In this document: piece by piece, positions 5,836 to 7,240 of the stretch | Position numbering within the stretch: the stretch's first letter is position 1 | How the letters are laid out: each line of letters begins with the position of its first letter | Origin: CAYJWS01 sp964373925 | Lineage (GTDB): Bacteria > Patescibacteriota > Patescibacteriia > Buchananbacterales > GWA2-38-13 | NCBI GenBank assembly: GCA_964373925.1 | Contig: CAYJWS010000059.1 | Span: 1-7,240, forward strand | Reading direction: 5' to 3' | Length of the DNA: 7,240 bases | Made by a program: the position numbers and the translations under genes | Notes under the pieces: generated by a model | The model's database searches: none | The model's input: the letters and a program-made list of their open reading frames with translations, nothing else | Told to the model about the DNA's origin: nothing

Positions 5836-5934
5836 TCATCGTAAATAGTATCTATGTACTTGCAGAGATGACTCGCTTCCCCGTGGAAGCGCTGGCAGAG
5901 GGATCTTTTGCTGTTCGATGATTTGTTTAGACAC
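5836..5934 (-). pseudogene. 5' fragment of the NUDIX gene in a shifted frame
   Basis: A 32-codon frame starts at GTG (5932-5934), 8 bases after a perfect AAGGAG (5943-5948), and begins SKQIIEQQKIPLPALPRGSE. It ends at TGA 5836-5838. The NUDIX frame is open over the same stretch but lacks a start. Removing one base, for example from the GGGG run at 5879-5882, joins this start directly to the NUDIX frame. This may be a real mutation, a programmed +1 shift or a sequence error; I cannot tell which. Confidence 0.5.
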
Positions 5935-5984
5935 GATTATGTCTCCTTATGTGATTGTAAATGTGCGATTATACGCCACATAAA

Positions 5985-6013
5985 ATTTTAGTATATTTGT
6001 GACTTAAAGTCAA
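5985..6013 (-). promoter_or_regulatory. Sigma-70 promoter of the NUDIX/kinase operon, with a palindrome on the -35 box
   Basis: Read on the - strand: -35 TTGACT (6008-6013), a 17-base spacer, and -10 TAAAAT (5985-5990). A consensus TATAAT also occurs at 5968-5973 but has only a poor -35. The 11-base palindrome GACTTTAAGTC (6001-6011) overlaps the -35 box and could be an operator. Leader about 45 bases to the Shine-Dalgarno and GTG at 5934. Confidence 0.5.
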
Positions 6014-6030
6014 GATGCATGCGGTATAAA

Positions 6031-6059
6031 TAAAAAAAGAATCTCTTGTGAGTTGGATT
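6031..6059 (-). terminator. Possible weak terminator of the aldo/keto reductase gene
   Basis: On the - strand, AAT plus CTC can pair with GAG plus ATT around an ACAA loop, with a 4-base bulge, followed by C and seven T. The T run is good but the stem is short. It lies about 65 bases after the reductase stop and before the NUDIX promoter. Confidence 0.35.
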
Positions 6060-6124
6060 TATTGGTGTTAATTCCCGCAAGACGCTGTTGAAGGAGTTGT
6101 GGCTTGAGCGCTGTTGCCAGAGTT

Positions 6125-7105
6125 TCAGGCTATCTCATACGATTCGAAGTGCGCCACGAACGGTTTGAGGGCGTTCCAGAATTCCTCGGGAACTGCAACC
6201 GACCCCGCGAGGGTATTCTCACGCGCTTCCTCTGGGGTGCGGGCGCCGGGGATGACGCTCGCGACCAGCGAATGGCGAGTGCACCACTGGAGTGCCGCGG
6301 CCACGAGCGGAATTCTGAAATTTTCGCAGATCCGCTTTATCTCCGCGACGCGCGCGAGGCACGCGGACGAAAAGTTGCGCTCGATGTAGCGCATACCTTC
6401 CACTTGACCAGTTGCAAGAAGTCCGCGTTCGATCGCGGTCGTCACGACGATCCCTACGTTGTAGCGGGCGGCGGAAGGGAATATGCGTTCCATCGCCTTC
6501 TGGTTAATCAAGCTCCACGCGCCCGAGACGGTCGCGACGTCGAACTCCCCGGTTGCAATGTAGTCGGCAGCTGTGTCGGGATCGTTTGCCGCGATGCCAA
6601 TCCATTTGACCTTGCCGTCCGCGCGCAAATCCCGTAATGCTTGCATTGTTCCCTTAGACCCCATTACGAAGTCCATCGGGAATCCCATTGGGTCATGCAG
6701 GTAAAGGATATTAAAGCGATCGCGTCCCAGCCGTGCCATGCTCCCTTCAAAGGAGCGGATGGTCCTGTCATACGAGTGATCGAAGCCGTCATTGGGATAG
6801 ACGCAGCCGATCTTTGTCGTCACAAGGGTCTGCACGGCTAGATCTGGGCGCATGACGAGTGCTGCCGCTATTATCTGCTCGCTTCCGCCCGCTTCATACC
6901 TCGGAGCTGTGTCCACCAGTGTGGCGCCTGCTTCGAGTGCGGCGTGCACGGTGGCGATGCCGAGCTTTGGATCCGCGAGACTTACGTTGGGATTCAGAAT
7001 GTGTTGTCGATATGGATCGTTAGGGCTTGGCAAGCCGAGGTTGGAGCCACCGAGTCCTACGATGGAGACTTGTAGACCGGTACGGCCAAGGGTCTTTGTT
7101 TGCAT
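6125..7105 (-). CDS. Aldo/keto reductase, D-threo-aldose 1-dehydrogenase (L-fucose dehydrogenase) type
   Basis: A complete 326-aa cytoplasmic TIM-barrel oxidoreductase. It opens with LGRTGLQVSIVGLGGSNLG (residues 6-24), the usual AKR start. The catalytic tetrad is intact: Asp65 and Tyr70 in DTAPRY, Lys98 in VTTKIG, His137 in YLHDP. VIPGART (284-290) with Asn297 downstream is the NAD(P) adenine-phosphate binding loop. The DTAPRY and LHDP forms point to the D-threo-aldose 1-dehydrogenase/pyridoxal dehydrogenase group; the actual substrate is unknown. The ATG at 7105 has AAGGAG 6 bases upstream (7112-7117). It ends with TGA at the normal family length. The gene is visibly more GC-rich than its neighbours (bases 6181-6240 count 38 of 60 G or C, against 23 of 60 at 4441-4500), so recent transfer is likely. 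It is alone in its unit. Confidence 0.92.
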   Translation of the reverse strand: MQTKTLGRTGLQVSIVGLGGSNLGLPSPNDPYRQHILNPNVSLADPKLGIATVHAALEAGATLVDTAPRYEAGGSEQIIAAALVMRPDLAVQTLVTTKIGCVYPNDGFDHSYDRTIRSFEGSMARLGRDRFNILYLHDPMGFPMDFVMGSKGTMQALRDLRADGKVKWIGIAANDPDTAADYIATGEFDVATVSGAWSLINQKAMERIFPSAARYNVGIVVTTAIERGLLATGQVEGMRYIERNFSSACLARVAEIKRICENFRIPLVAAALQWCTRHSLVASVIPGARTPEEARENTLAGSVAVPEEFWNALKPFVAHFESYEIA

Positions 7106-7111
7106 AACCAG

Positions 7112-7117
7112 CTCCTT
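7112..7117 (-). promoter_or_regulatory. Shine-Dalgarno of the aldo/keto reductase gene
   Basis: AAGGAG on the - strand lies 6 bases before the ATG at 7105. It fixes the start codon. The 174-aa and ATPase genes in the window have no such site. Confidence 0.75.
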
Positions 7118-7152
7118 CTTATTATATTTTTTATGTCAAACGGCCATTCAAA

Positions 7153-7181
7153 ATGATAAAGGATTAGTATCCATCTGTCAA
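7153..7181 (-). promoter_or_regulatory. Sigma-70 promoter of the aldo/keto reductase gene
   Basis: Read on the - strand: consensus -35 TTGACA (7176-7181), a 17-base spacer, and -10 TATCAT (7153-7158). The start is expected near 7146, about 41 bases before the ATG. A second TTGACA at 7134-7139 and a TATAAT at 7121-7126 lie closer to the gene but are only 7 bases apart and cannot work together. Confidence 0.5.
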
Positions 7182-7194
7182 GTACATGCACTCG

Positions 7195-7219
7195 CCTATA
7201 GTACACTTTACAGTATAGG
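7195..7219. repeat. Inverted repeat upstream of the reductase promoter
   Basis: CCTATA (7195-7200) and TATAGG (7214-7219) are perfect inverted arms 13 bases apart. The arrangement would suit a dimeric regulator, or the end of another promoter reading from outside the window. No regulator gene is visible in the window. Confidence 0.3.
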
Positions 7220-7240
7220 ACTTTAAGATATGTTGCAAAA

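Noticed and set aside
6104..6637. A 177-codon + strand frame
   Set aside because: It is antisense to the aldo/keto reductase, whose catalytic tetrad and cofactor loop are intact. Long antisense frames are expected in GC-rich genes.

Overview
The window reads like part of a small Patescibacteria (Candidate Phyla Radiation, probably Parcubacteria-like) genome. The grounds are an AT-rich backbone, the style of the large membrane-anchored VirD4/TraG-like ATPase next to a short acidic helical protein, a lipoprotein with a DUF7282-like domain and a Met/Glu/Lys-rich linker leading to a cupredoxin domain, and GC-rich palindromic repeats between genes. This placement is inference; there is no rRNA or marker gene here. 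The standard bacterial code fits: UGA ends the aldo/keto reductase at its normal family length, and the 848-codon ATPase has no internal UGA.

Layout. (1) 1-335: a possible terminator from an upstream unit, then a compact apparent non-coding RNA gene on the + strand. It has an extended -10 promoter, a predicted start exactly at the first base of a 9-bp closing helix (89-97 with 283-291), nested helices, and a bidirectional terminator. (2) 350-466: a cluster of palindromic REP-like repeats. (3) 477-3683, - strand: a two-gene unit with its own promoter, coding for a 174-aa acidic protein of unknown function and an 848-aa membrane-anchored VirD4/TraG-type ATPase. (4) 3812-4642, - strand: a lipoprotein with a DUF7282-like domain and, in the same frame and separated only by a UGA and one sense codon, a CuA-type cupredoxin with no signal peptide. 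Together they look like one secreted copper lipoprotein split by a single stop codon. (5) 4734-5934, - strand: a NUDIX hydrolase and a P-loop kinase/ATPase in one operon with promoter and strong terminator; the 5' end of the NUDIX gene appears frameshifted. (6) 6125-7105, - strand: a complete aldo/keto reductase of the D-threo-aldose 1-dehydrogenase type, much more GC-rich than the rest and probably acquired by transfer.

All protein genes are on the - strand and only the RNA gene is on the + strand, converging on the ATPase unit. The ATPase and its partner probably act at the inner membrane. The lipoprotein/cupredoxin would act outside the cytoplasmic membrane. The NUDIX/kinase pair and the reductase are cytoplasmic, apparently independent metabolic units. 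The observations most worth following are the unrecognised structured RNA and the UGA-split CuA lipoprotein.
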